Origin: CAIWHR01 sp963809965 | GTDB lineage: Bacteria > Pseudomonadota > Gammaproteobacteria > Burkholderiales > Casimicrobiaceae | Length of the DNA stretch: 64,000 nt | Direction of reading: 5' to 3' | NCBI GenBank assembly: GCA_963809965.1 | Contig: CAWELU010000028.1 | Span: forward strand, 1 to 64,000 | Notes under the pieces: model-generated | Told to the model about the DNA's origin: nothing | What the model saw: the letters and a program-made list of their open reading frames with translations, nothing else | Database searches by the model: none | Position numbers and translations under genes: made by a program | Part shown: positions 40,485 to 53,941 of the stretch, in pieces | Layout of the letters: every line of letters begins with the position of its first letter | Numbering within the stretch: position 1 is the first letter of the stretch

Positions 40485-42919
<2,435 letters not shown>

Positions 42920-42928
42920 GCGGAACCG

Positions 42929-43122
42929 GCGGGCAAGAGCGCATCCCACAGCCCCCGGCCGTCGCGAGGCGAGCGAGGCCGAGCACCGAGCGGGGCACCC
43001 GACGACCGAGCAGCGGAGGCGTGCTGGTGGCCCGCTGAGCAGCGCAGGGAGGAGGCTGCCACGCGAATGCCGGCATCGGTCGCCGCAGCAGGCTGGGGGT
43101 TGTGGGATGCGCTCTAACCCGC
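42929..43122. repeat. Long inverted repeat pair downstream of clpA
   Basis: AGAGCGCATCCCACAGCCCC (from 42936) reappears on the opposite strand at 43095-43115 with one mismatch, and the match extends outward through GCGGG, giving imperfect 28-bp arms around about 138 bases. The right arm overlaps the end of the small membrane gene. The internal sequence is GC-rich and shows no gene. It may be a miniature inverted-repeat element or a long hairpin at the 3' ends of two converging genes; the loop is too long for an ordinary terminator. Confidence 0.6.
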
Positions 43123-43305
43123 CCGCTTGCCGAAGTACGACGCCGCGATCCCGGCCACGCCGGCCAGCGCGGTCAGCCCGACGATGATCCGCCAGTCGTC
43201 GGTCTTCATGGCCAGCCAGCCGCACAGGAAGACGCCGAACGCGGACGCATACATCCCGATGCGCGGGAGGACGCGAGGGGGCTGGGCTGGCTGGTTCGAT
43301 TCCAT
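43114..43305 (-). CDS. Small two-helix membrane protein
   Basis: This is a short protein of 63 residues from ATG 43305 (MESNQPAQPPRVLPRI) with two hydrophobic segments, YASAFGVFLCGWLAMK and IIVGLTALAGVAGIAASYF, and a basic end GKRAG. The same frame is open up to an ATG at 43365, which would overlap the nadD end by 17 bases; the shorter form is more protein-like. No family recognised. A tandem GGCGGAATGC repeat lies just upstream (43309-43328). Confidence 0.5.
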   Translation of the reverse strand: MESNQPAQPPRVLPRIGMYASAFGVFLCGWLAMKTDDWRIIVGLTALAGVAGIAASYFGKRAG

Positions 43306-43348
43306 ATGCGGCATTCCGCCGCATTCCGCTTCCATACACAAGCCCCAA

Positions 43349-43924
43349 TCAGGGCTGGGCTCCATACAGACCGTGCGATCGGAGATATTCGATGACGCGA
43401 CGCGGCACGAGGCCGTCCACCGGCATTCCGCCCGCCAGCCGCTCGCGGACCTCGGAGGAGGAGATGGCGGGCAGCGCCGGTCCCTCCCCGCCCTGGTAGC
43501 CTTGCCGCCCCACCACCACCACGCGCGCCAGCTCGGTCACCCGGTCCCAGCGGTACCAGCGTGGCGTCTCGGGCAGGATGTCGGCGCCCACCAGCAGCGC
43601 GAAGCGCCGGTCGGGGTGCCGATCGACGAGGTACTCCAGCGTGCGGGCGGTCCGGCCGCAGAGCGGGTCGTCGCGCAGCGCCTCCTCCGCCGAGCAGACG
43701 TGGGCGCCGCGCACCTGCGCCACGGCCAGCTCGCACATCCGCACCCGGTCCTCCCACGGCGCCAGCTCCTTGCCGAAGGGGTGGCGCCAGGTGGGGAGCA
43801 GCCAGGCTTCGCGGACGCCCTGCGTCGCCAGCGCCCACCACGCCGCCATCACGTGCGCCACGTGCGGTGGGTTGAAGGAGCCGCCCAGCAGGGCGATCTC
43901 GGGTCGGGAGTCCACGTCAGCCAT
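43349..43924 (-). CDS. nadD: Nicotinate-nucleotide adenylyltransferase
   Basis: NadD transfers AMP to nicotinate mononucleotide in NAD synthesis. It is 191 residues and intact, from ATG 43924. Family marks are IALLGGSFNPPHVAHVMAAW (GGxFxPxHxxH nucleotidyl-transferase loop), LLPTWRHPFGKE, ALLVGADILPETPRWYRW and PAISSSEVRERLAGG (ISSTxIR motif). The start overlaps the end of the NamZ-like gene by 8 bases, so translation is probably coupled. It acts after NadC (21.7 kb). The pairing with a cell-wall gene is not a usual one. Confidence 0.93.
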   Translation of the reverse strand: MADVDSRPEIALLGGSFNPPHVAHVMAAWWALATQGVREAWLLPTWRHPFGKELAPWEDRVRMCELAVAQVRGAHVCSAEEALRDDPLCGRTARTLEYLVDRHPDRRFALLVGADILPETPRWYRWDRVTELARVVVVGRQGYQGGEGPALPAISSSEVRERLAGGMPVDGLVPRRVIEYLRSHGLYGAQP

Positions 43925-45118
43925 GATAGGCGAGGAAGCGGGGCGACGCCGCCGGTCGAAGGCCCGCTCCTCCGCCGCGTAGGCCGCGCACCAGGTCGCG
44001 CAGCGTGGCGCCGGCCTCGATGGCGGTCCGCTCCCGGGCCGAGCCGCAGAGCAGGTCGAAGGCCGGCACGCCGTCGACGAACTCGTAGGTCTCGGTCCGC
44101 CAGCGGAACCGATGCGGGCGCCTGCGCCCGCGCCTGGAGCACGCAGGCCAGCCCGGTGCGGAACGGCCGGAAGGCCTCCGGCGTCGTGGACGTGCAGCTC
44201 GACGCCGTGGCAGCGGGCTCCGGCGTGCTTGTCCCAGGTCGGGGTGAAGCTGGCCGGGCGAAACCGGACCCCGGGGAGCCGCTCCGCCGAGAGCGCCGCC
44301 GCCAGCCGGGCCGGGTCGAGCCACGGTGCGCCGAAGAGCTCGAACGGGCGCGTGGTCCCTCGCCCCTCGGAGAGGTTGGTCCCCTCCAGCAGGCACATCC
44401 CCGGGTAGACCAGCGCCGTCTCCGGCGTCGGCATGTTGGGCGAGGGGAAGACCCAGGGCAGGCCGGTGGCGCGGAACCCCTGCCCGCGCCGCCAGCCCTG
44501 GCACGGCACCACGGTGAGCTCGAGGTCGAGCCCGCGCTCGGCCACGAACAGCCTGGCCAGCTCGCCCACCGTCAGGCCGTGGCGGGGCGCGAGGTCGTGC
44601 AGCCCGCAGAAGCTCTCGAAGCCGGGGCGGAGCGCCGGCCCCTCGACCCGCGAGCCGCCGATGGGGTTGGGCCGATCGAGCACCACGAAGGCCAGCCCGG
44701 CCCGGGCCGCCGCCTCCATGCAGAGCAGCATGGTGGCCTGGTAGGTGTAGTAGCGGGCCCCGACGTCCTGGATGTCGAAGCAGAGCGCGTCGAGCCCGGC
44801 CAGGGCCGCCGGTGCGCGGCTGGAGCGACTCGCGCGTCGCCCCGTAGAGCGAGTGGACGGGCAGGCCGGTGGCGGCGTCGATCCCGCCCGTCCACCGCCG
44901 CCATGTACTGCGCGTCGCCGCGGACGCCGTGCTCGGGGCCGAAGAGCGCCGCGAGCGTCACCCCCGGCAGCGCGTGGAGCAGGTCGGCGGCGTGGCGCAG
45001 CCGGCGCGTCCACCGCGGTGGGGTTGCAGATGAGCCCGACCCGCCGGCCGCGCAGCGGCCCGCCCCGGCCGCGGAGCAGGACCTCCAGCCCGACGCCGGA
45101 CCGGCCGGTCAGCGGCCC
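43917..45118 (-). CDS. DUF1343 exo-beta-N-acetylmuramidase-like protein (NamZ family)
   Basis: This protein of about 400 residues belongs to the DUF1343/NamZ family, whose studied members cleave terminal MurNAc from peptidoglycan fragments. Signatures: GLEVLLRG, RVGLICNPTAVD, LAALFGPEHGVRG, LCFDIQDVGARYYTY, VVLDRPNPIGGSRVEGP, FCGLHDLAPRHGLTVGEL, VFPSPNMPTPETALVYPG and LLEGTNLSEGRGTTRPF. Start codon unclear: no ATG or GTG fits the repaired frame, which begins near 45118. The end is RFLAYHG at TGA 43917-43919, overlapping nadD. No signal peptide seen, so a cytoplasmic recycling role is possible. Frame changes near 45005, 44885, 44815, 44180, 44110 and 43980. Confidence 0.82.
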
Positions 45119-46558
45119 GGTCGGAGCGTGAAGCTGAACGAGGATCGGCCCGGCTTCTGGGCGGGGTAGGCGGCATCCTTCAGGTTCCAGTAGGCGCAGG
45201 CCCGGACGTCGTCGTCGTGGAGGGTGTCCTCGAGCACCTCGACGAGCGCGGCGCGCCCCGAGGCGTCGGAGGTGACCCGGATGCTCAGCTTGCCCGAGAG
45301 GCGTGGAGCCTCCTTGAGCCGCTGCCGATAGGTCTTGTCGATGAGCGCGCCCACGGCCCGCTGCAGCGCCGCGACGTCGGGACTGGTCTGCTGGTGGAGG
45401 TTGATCCGCCTCTCGACGGCCTCGCGGTCGGCCCCCGCGATCTCGCCCGCCGCGCGCAGGTGCTCCAGCCCCTCCACGACCCGCCCCGAGCCCACCAGCA
45501 GGCGCCCCATGGCCAGGTGGTTCTGGGGGTCCCTGGCGTCGCGGGAGACGGCCTGCCGCAAGGCCCGCTCGGCCCCGGCGGTGTCGTTGGCCTGCATCCG
45601 GATCTCGGCGACGCGCCGCCACTCGACGCTGCCGGGGTCGAGCGCCGAGAGCCGCTCCAGCGCCCGCTGCTCGGTGGAGGTGTCGCCGCAGAGCCGCGCC
45701 GCCTCGGCCAGCGCCGCCAGCGTCTCGGCGTCTTCCTTGATCGCCAGCGCCGCCTTCCACTGGTCGCGCGACCCCGACATGTCCCCATTCCGCCGCAGCA
45801 GCCTGGCCAGCTTCACGCGCGCGTCGCGATCGCGGGAGCTGGCGGCCACCACCTTCTGGAAGTAGCATGATCGAGGCGGGCAGGTCGCCGCGCGCCTCGG
45901 CCAGCCCCGCCAGCACCGTCAGCGCCGGCGCGTGAGCCGGCAGCGCCTCCAGCGCGGCGTTCGCCTCCAGCCGGGCCGTCACCTCGTCGCCCGCCGCCTG
46001 CGCCAGCCGCGCCAGCCCGACGTGGGCGTCGACGTTGTCGGGATCGACGGCCAGGGTGGCCCGGTAGCCCGCGGCGGCCGGTCCCGCCTGCCCGCGCCGC
46101 TCGGCCACCTCCGCCTCGACGAGCCCGACCAGCCAGTTCCCGCCTTCCACCCTGCGGACCACCTTGACGGAGCGTTCGACCTGGTCGATCACCCCCCACT
46201 CCAGGTAGATGCGCCACATGGCCACCCACGGAGTGGCCGACGCCTTGAACAGGCTGGAGAGGCGCTTGAGCTCGGCCCAGGTCTCCTCGCCGTGCGGCAG
46301 CGCGTAGGCGGCCAGCACCCGGGGCGCCGGATCCTTCCGGTTGGCCTCGGCGGCGGCCAGCCAGTGCTTCCGCTGGTCCGGCAGCGCCCCCAGCCGCGCG
46401 GCGTCGTCGATGGCGTCGAAGGCCCGGCTGACCTCGGCCAGCGTGAGCGGCCTGGCGGCGGCCGCGGCCTCCCCGCCCACCGGGGCGGCGCGGGTGGCGA
46501 GCGGAGCCACGGCCCAGGCGGCGAGCAGCACCATGGCCGGCAGGGTGGCGAGCTTCAT
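45109..46558 (-). CDS. Exported TPR protein with TonB-like C-terminus
   Basis: This is a periplasmic or envelope protein of about 480 residues, with one frame change near 45870. ATG 46558 gives a signal peptide (ATLPAMVLLAAWAVAPLATRAA). The body is tetratricopeptide repeats, for example YRATLAVDPDNVDAHVGLAR, WKAALAIKEDAETLAALAEA and ALRQAVSRDARDPQNHLAMG. The last 70 residues (GKLSIRVTSDASGRAALVEV, VRACAYWNLKDAAYP) look like the TonB C-terminal/AgmX-type domain of myxobacterial envelope proteins. It ends 9 bases into the start of the NamZ-like gene. A role in envelope assembly or gliding machinery is a guess. Confidence 0.7.
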
Positions 46559-46674
46559 GAGGACCCCTCGGAGGCGGAGATGCTCCCTTCTACCTCGCTC
46601 CGGAGGAGGGCGCGATGCCGAACGCCGCCGCGGGGGCGCTGGCGTGGGGTGCGCCGCCCTGCTACGACCGGGCC

Positions 46675-47118
46675 ATGCCGCCGTCCGCCCCGCCGCGCCT
46701 GGCCCGGCTCGCGCTCGCCGCGACGCTGGTCCACCTCGCCTTCGACACGGTGGGTCGGGTCTTCACCGCCACCACCCCGCCCTACCTGCTGCTGCCGTAC
46801 ATGAGCGAGATCTTCCGCGACATGCTCGGGCTGCTGGGCGTCAACGCCATCTCGGTGGTGACCTGCGCCATCAACGGCCTGATCGCCGGGGTCTTCGCCA
46901 CCGCGCTCTTCGAGGTCGAGCGGCGGCGGCGCAAGCTCGGGCTGCTGCTGGCCGGGGTCTGGCTCCTCACCTGCAGCGCCATGTTCACCCTCTACCTCTC
47001 GGCCCCCTGGCCGGTGGCGCTCGGCAGCATGGCGTTCGGCCTGCCGCGCGCGGCGGCGCTGGCGTGGATGCTGGATCGGATGATGGCGCGGGCGGTGGCG
47101 GAGGCGCCGGCGCCGTGA
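46675..47118 (+). CDS. Integral membrane protein of unknown function
   Basis: This is an intact 147-residue protein with four hydrophobic segments (LARLALAATLVHLAFDTVG, VNAISVVTCAINGLIAGVF, GLLLAGVWLLTCSAMFTLYL, VALGSMAFGLPRAAALAWML). The start at ATG 46675 (PPSAPPRLARL) is preferred over an ATG at 46615 because the latter adds a non-helical leader that overlaps the divergent promoter region. Conserved family unknown. It precedes the sigma-54 activator gene by 82 bases on the same strand and might belong to its transcript. Confidence 0.6.
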   Translation: MPPSAPPRLARLALAATLVHLAFDTVGRVFTATTPPYLLLPYMSEIFRDMLGLLGVNAISVVTCAINGLIAGVFATALFEVERRRRKLGLLLAGVWLLTCSAMFTLYLSAPWPVALGSMAFGLPRAAALAWMLDRMMARAVAEAPAP

Positions 47119-47199
47119 GGATCCGGCGCGGCGGCTGGGTCCACCGGCTGATCTGCCCGCCTGGCGGCCAGGGCCGACGCCGCGGAGAAGGAGCGCGAC

Positions 47200-48588
<1,389 letters not shown>

Positions 48589-48778
48589 CTGGACTGCCTC
48601 CGTTCGGGCTGAAAACGATCGGATTGGGCGCTGCCAGGCCTGCGCGCAACTCCTTCGCGTCGTCCAGGACCCTGGACTCCTCGGCCGGCTCAACGTGACT
48701 CCCGGACGGGGCGAGTCCACGACACAAGCGACCGTCATTGACTGCCTTTACTGGATGGCCCACCGCTGGCACCCCATC

Positions 48779-48794
48779 TGGCACGCCTGCTGCT
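48779..48794 (+). promoter_or_regulatory. Sigma-54 (-24/-12) promoter of the CoA-transferase/LIV operon
   Basis: TGGCACGCCTGCTGCT matches the consensus TGGCACG-N4-TTGCW with a single change (CTGC for TTGC), keeping the invariant GG at -24 and GC at -12 with exact spacing. Transcription should begin near 48805, leaving an 85-base leader before the AAGGAG site and ATG at 48890. The promoter lies between a sigma-54 activator gene and its likely target operon. Confidence 0.72.
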
Positions 48795-48889
48795 TTCTTC
48801 AATAGGGCTCGGAAAACTCTTCGCGATCGGCCTATAGCTCACTGCAGCGAGCACGGTCGGCCGACCGTTCTTCCCGCAAGGAGCGCTGG

Positions 48890-49595
48890 ATGAAGGTCTT
48901 CGCTTCGGTGGAACAGGCGCTCGACGGGCTCGGCGACGGCGCCACCATCATGGTGGGCGGCTTCGGCCTGGTCGGCATCCCGGAGAACCTGATCCTCGGG
49001 CTGCGCGACCGCGGAACCCGCGACCTCACCGTCATCTCCAACAACTGCGGCGTCGACGACTGGGGCCTCGGCCTGCTGCTGGAGCACCGGCAGATCCGGA
49101 AGATGGTCGCCTCCTACGTCGGCGAGAACAAGGAGTTCGAGCGGCAGTACCTCTCCGGCGAACTGGAGGTGGAGCTGGTGCCGCAGGGGACGCTGGCCGA
49201 GCGCATCCGGGCCGGCGGCGCCGGCATCCCGGCCTTCTACACGCCGGCCGGGGTCGGCACGCCGGTGGCCGAGGGCAAGCGAGGTCCGCGCATCTTCGAC
49301 GGCACGCGAGTACCTGCTGGAGACGGCCTCAGGGCCGACTTCGCGCTGGTCAAGGCCTGGCGCGGCGACACCTCCGGCAACCTGGTCTACCGGCGCACCG
49401 CCCGCAACTTCAACCCGATGATGGCGACCGCCGCCGCCGGTCACCGTCGCCGAGGTGGAGGAGCTGGTGGAGCTCGGCGAGCTCGATCCCGACCAGATCC
49501 ACACGCCGGGCATCTACGTGCAGCGGATCGTCGAGTGCCGGCGCTACGAGAAGCGGATCGAGCGGCGCACCGTCCGCGCCGACGGGAGGGCCTGA
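48890..49595 (+). CDS. scoA: 3-oxoacid CoA-transferase subunit A
   Basis: This is the alpha subunit of succinyl-CoA:3-ketoacid (or acetate/acetoacetate) CoA-transferase, which activates acetoacetate with CoA from succinyl- or acetyl-CoA. AAGGAG precedes ATG 48890. The family I CoA-transferase fold shows GATIMVGGFGLVGIPENLI, the conserved VISNNCGVDDWGLGLLLE, QYLSGELEVELVPQGTLAERI, GIPAFYTPAGVGT and FALVKAWRGDTSGNLVYR. About 234 residues, the normal size. Frame changes near 49290, 49310 and 49440. The next gene starts 2 bases after its TGA. First gene of the operon. Confidence 0.95.
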
Positions 49596-49596
49596 G

Positions 49597-50256
<660 letters not shown>

Positions 50257-50260
<4 letters not shown>

Positions 50261-51049
50261 GCGCCGCGCCGAAGCTCGAGGCGCCTGCCGGCCGGCGACC
50301 TCGTCCTCGAGACCCGCGGCCTCACCAAGGACTTCCGCGGCTTCGTGGCGGTGAGCGGCGTCGACCTCAAGGTCCGGCGCGGCACCATCCACGCCCTCAT
50401 CGGCCCGAACGGCGCCGGCAAGACCACCGTCTTCAACCTGCTCACCAAGTTCATCCAGCCGACCGCCGGGCACCATCCTCTACCGGGGCCGAGGACATCA
50501 CCCGGCGCCCGGCCGGCCGACGTGGCGCGGCGAGGGGATGGTCCGCTCCTTCCAGGTCTCGGCGGTCTTCCCCAACCTGACCGTGCTCGAGAACGTGCGC
50601 GTCGCGCTGCAGCGGCCGCTCGGCACCTCCTTCCACTTCTGGAAGAGCGACCGGACGCTGCAGGCGCTGCACGGCGCGGGCCCTGGAGCTGCTGGAGGCC
50701 GTCGACCTCGCCGACCTACCGCGACGCGGTGGCGGTGGAGCTGCCCTACGGCCGCAAGCGGGCGCTGGAGCTGGCCACCACCCTGGCGCTCGATCCCGAG
50801 GTGCTGCTGCTCGACGAGCCGACCGCAGGGGATGGGGCACGAGGACGTGGGGCGGGTGGTCGAGCTGATCCGGCGGGTGGCCGCCGAGGCGCACCGTCCT
50901 CATGGTCGAGCACAACCTCTCGGTGGTGGCCGACCTCTGCCACACCATCACCGTGCTGCAGCGGGGCAGCCATCCTCGCCGAGGGGACCTACGCCGAGGT
51001 CTCGACCAACCCCGCGGTGCTCGAGGCCTACATCGGGGTGCCGGAGTGA
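50257..51049 (+). CDS. livG: LIV-type ABC transporter ATPase (LivG)
   Basis: This is the first ATPase of a branched-chain-amino-acid-type (HAAT) importer, about 258 residues. GTG 50257 overlaps the scoB stop. Walker A is IGPNGAGKTTVFNLLT; the family-specific GMVRSFQVSAVFPNLTVLENV and the ABC signature region (VELPYGRKRALELATTLALD) follow, then Walker B VLLLDEPTAGM and the H-loop LMVEHN. The signature is LPYGRKR rather than the usual LSYGEQR/LPYGDQR of LivG. Four single-base insertions. Its stop overlaps livF in GTGA. Confidence 0.9.
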
Positions 51050-51778
51050 TCGCCCCGGTCGCCGCCGCCGCCGGTCGAGCTGCTGCGGGTCACCGACCTG
51101 CACGCCTTCTACGGCGAGTCGCACATCCTCCACGGCGTGGACTTCCGGGTGGACCGCGGCGAGCTGGTGACCCTGCTCGGGCCGCAACGGCTCGGGGCGG
51201 ACCACCACGCTCAAGGCCATCCTCGGCCTCACCAGCCGCCGCACCGGCTCGGTGATGCTCAACGGGCGCGAGACGGTCGAGCATGGCCCACCCACAAGAT
51301 CGTCCAGCTCGGCATCGGCTACTGCCCGGAGGAGCGCGGCATCTTCGCCAGCCTCTCCGCCGAGGAGAACCTGACTGCTGCTGCCGACGGTGGGGAGCGG
51401 CGGGCTCTCGGTCGAGGAGATCTACGCCATGTTCCCCAACCTCGAGGAGCGGCGGAAGAGCCCGGGCAGCCGGCTCTCGGGGGGCGAGCAGCAGATGCTG
51501 GCCATGGCCCGCATCCTGCGCGTCGGCGCCAGGCTGCTGCTCCTCGACGAGATCACCGAGGGGCTGGCGCCGGTCATCGTGCAGGCGCTGGGCCGGGCGG
51601 TGCGCGACCCTGAAGGAGCGCGGCTTCACGGTGGTGCTGGTGGAGCAGAACTTCCGCTTCGCGGCCCGCCTCGCCGACCGGCACTACGTGGTCGAGCACG
51701 GCCGCATCGTCGACATGATCGAGAAGGACCAGCTCGAAGCGAGCATCGAGCAAGCTGCAGGGTTACCTCGGCGTCTAG
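51046..51778 (+). CDS. livF: LIV-type ABC transporter ATPase (LivF)
   Basis: This is the second ATPase of the importer, about 240 residues. GTG 51046 overlaps the livG stop. LivF marks: LHAFYGESHILHGVDFRVDRG, LGIGYCPEERGIFASLSAEE, the ABC signature SRLSGGEQQMLAMARIL and Walker B LLLLDEITEGLAP with VVLVEQNFRFA. After removing one inserted base, Walker A reads GRNGSGRTTTLKAI, with Arg in place of the usual Lys; I cannot tell whether this is real. Frame changes near 51185, 51285, 51375 and 51610. The stop TAG is at 51776-51778. Confidence 0.9.
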
Positions 51779-51811
51779 CTGCATCCACCCCGAATGGAAG
51801 AGAGGTCCGTG

Positions 51812-53047
51812 ATGAGAGCGTTCGCATCCCTCCTGATGGCCGTCGCGCTGCTCACCCTCCCCGCGCCCGGGCGCGCCGCCGACAAGGTCTCCGACGGCGT
51901 GGTCAAGATCGGCGTGCTCACCGACATGACCGGCTTCTACTCCGACCTGGCCGGCGCCGGGCTCGGTGCTGGCGGTGCAAGATGGCGGTGGCCGACTTCG
52001 GCGGCAAGGTGCTGGGCAAGCCCATCGAGGTGGTCTCCGCCGACCACCAGAACAAGGCCGACATCGCCTCCAACACCGCCCGCAAGTGGTTCGACGAGGA
52101 GCAGGTCGACATCGTCGTCGACCTGGTCAACAGCGGCGACCGCCCTGGCGGTCATGCCGGTGGCGGCCGAGAAGAAGCGCATCACGCTGCTCTCCGGCCC
52201 GGCCACCACCGCGATCACCGGCGAGAAGTGCACCGCCTACAACGTCCACTACACCTACAACAACTGGGCGCTCGCCAACGGCACCGGCCGCGAGGTGGTG
52301 AAGCACGGCGGCGACAGCTGGTTCTTCATCACCGCCGACTACGTCTTCGGCAAGTCGCTGGAGGAGGACACCGCCAAGGTGGTGAAGGCCGTCGGGCGGC
52401 AAGGTGCTGGGCTCGGTCCGCCACCCGCCAGAGCACCACCGACTTCTCCAGCTACCTGCTCCAGGCCCAGGCCTCGGGCGCCAAGGTCATCGGCATGGCC
52501 AACGCCGGCGCCGACACCATCAACACCATCAAGCAGGCCAAGGAGTTCGGCGTCACCCCGAAGCAGACCCTGGCCGGCCTGCTGGTCTTCATCTCCGACG
52601 TCCACAGCCTCGGGCTCGAGATCGCCAAGGGCATGTACCTGACCACCGCCTTCTACTGGGACCTGCGACGACGCAGACCCGCGCCTGGTCGAAGCGGTTC
52701 CAGAACCACCCCGACAACAAGAAGAAGGCCATGCCCACCATGGTCCAGGCCGGCCTCTACTCGGCGGTCACCCACTACCTGAAGGCCGTCAAGGCCGCCG
52801 GCACCGACGACGCCGACGCCGGTCATCGCCAAGATGAAGGCCACCCCGGTGAACGACTTCTTCGCGCAAGGGCGTCATCGGCCCCGACGGCCTGCTTCCG
52901 CCACGACATGTACCTGGTCCAGGTGAAGACCCCGGCCGAGTCGAAGTACCCCTGGGACTACTACAAGATCGTGAAGACGCATCCCGGCCGCCGAGGCCTT
53001 CCCCTCGGTCGAGGCCGCAGGCCTGCCCGCTGGTCGTGAAGAAGTGA
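51812..53047 (+). CDS. LIV-type ABC transporter substrate-binding protein
   Basis: This is the periplasmic binding protein of the importer, about 405 residues. ATG 51812 follows AGAGG and gives a signal peptide (RAFASLLMAVALLTLPAPGRAA). The mature chain opens VKIGVLTDMTGFYSDLAGAG and has VEVVSADHQNKADIASNTAR, VDIVVDLVNSATALAVMPVA, the hinge GPATTAITGEKC, SWFFITADYVFGKSLEEDT, the LQAQASGAKVIGMANAGADT lobe and AKGMYLTTAFYWD. This is the peripla_BP_6 fold used for amino acids, amides, urea and aromatic or short-chain acids. The position between CoA-transferase and BDH genes points to a hydroxy/keto acid. Single-base errors throughout. Confidence 0.9.
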
Positions 53048-53074
53048 GCCGAGGCGAGGAGGAGGAGGAGCGCG

Positions 53075-53941
53075 ATGCAGGCGCTCTACGGACAGCTGCT
53101 GGTCGGGCTCATCAACGGCTCGTTCTACGCCCTGCTGTCGCTGGGGCTGGCCATCATCTTCGGCCTGGTCAACGTCGTGAACTTCGCCCACGGGGCGCTC
53201 TACATGACGGGGGCCTTCGTGGCCTGGATCGGGCCTGCAGCTAGCTGGGGATCGGCTACTGGCCGGCCCTGCTCCTCTCCCCGCTCGCGGTGGGGCTGCT
53301 CGGCGTGGTGGTGGAGCGCACCATGCTGCGCCGGCTCTACCAGCTCGACAACCTCTACGGCCTCCTCCTCACCTTCGGCCTCACCCTCATCATCGAGGGG
53401 CTCTTCCACCACGCCTACGGGAACTCGGGGAACTCCTACCCGGTGCCGGAGGCGCTGCAGGGCGGCGCCAACCTCGGCTTCATGTACCTGCCCAGGTACC
53501 GGGCCTGGGTGGTGCTGGTCTCGCTGGTGGTCTGCTTCGGCAGCTGGTTCGTCATCGAGCGCACCCGGCTGGGCGCCTACCTGCGGGCCGGCACCGAGAA
53601 CCCCCGGCTGCTGCAGGCCTTCGGCGTCAACGTGCCCGCTGATGATGACGCTCACCTTCGGCTTCGGCGTGGCCCTGGCCGGGTTCGCCGGGGTCATGGC
53701 CGCGCCCATCTACCAGGTGAGCCCGTCGATGGGCTCCTCGCTCATCATCGTGGTCTTCGCGGTGGTGGTGATCGGCGGGATGGGCTCGATCCTCGGCTCC
53801 ATCGTCACCGGCCTCGGGCTGGGGCTGGTGGAGGGGCTGACCAAGTACCTCTACCCGCCGGCCGCCTCGACGGTGGTCTTCGCCATCATGGCGGTGGTGC
53901 TGCTGCTGCGCCCGGCCGGGCTGTTCGGGAGGGAGACGTGA
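53075..53941 (+). CDS. livH: LIV-type ABC transporter permease (LivH)
   Basis: This is the first permease of the importer, about 287 residues and eight membrane helices. A very strong AGGAGGAGGAGG precedes ATG 53075. Typical LivH sequence: LLVGLINGSFYALLSLGLAI, IFGLVNVVNFAHGALYMTGA, LYGLLLTFGLTLIIEG, RAGTENPRLLQAFGVN, FGVALAGFAGVMAAPIYQVS and the coupling/end motif GGMGSILGSIVTGLGLGLVE. Errors near 53235, 53250 and 53640. Its TGA overlaps the livM GTG. Confidence 0.92.
   Translation: MQALYGQLLVGLINGSFYALLSLGLAIIFGLVNVVNFAHGALYMTGAFVAWIGPAASWGSATGRPCSSPRSRWGCSAWWWSAPCCAGSTSSTTSTASSSPSASPSSSRGSSTTPTGTRGTPTRCRRRCRAAPTSASCTCPGTGPGWCWSRWWSASAAGSSSSAPGWAPTCGPAPRTPGCCRPSASTCPLMMTLTFGFGVALAGFAGVMAAPIYQVSPSMGSSLIIVVFAVVVIGGMGSILGSIVTGLGLGLVEGLTKYLYPPAASTVVFAIMAVVLLLRPAGLFGRET

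Noticed and set aside
42929..43122. Intrinsic terminator between clpA and the small membrane gene
   Set aside because: The loop is about 138 bases and no U-tract follows either arm.
43349..46558. One continuous 1069-codon minus-strand frame covering nadD, the NamZ-like gene and the TPR gene
   Set aside because: The middle part of this frame is not protein-like. The real genes sit in different frames linked by base errors and have their own starts and stops, so it is not a true fusion.
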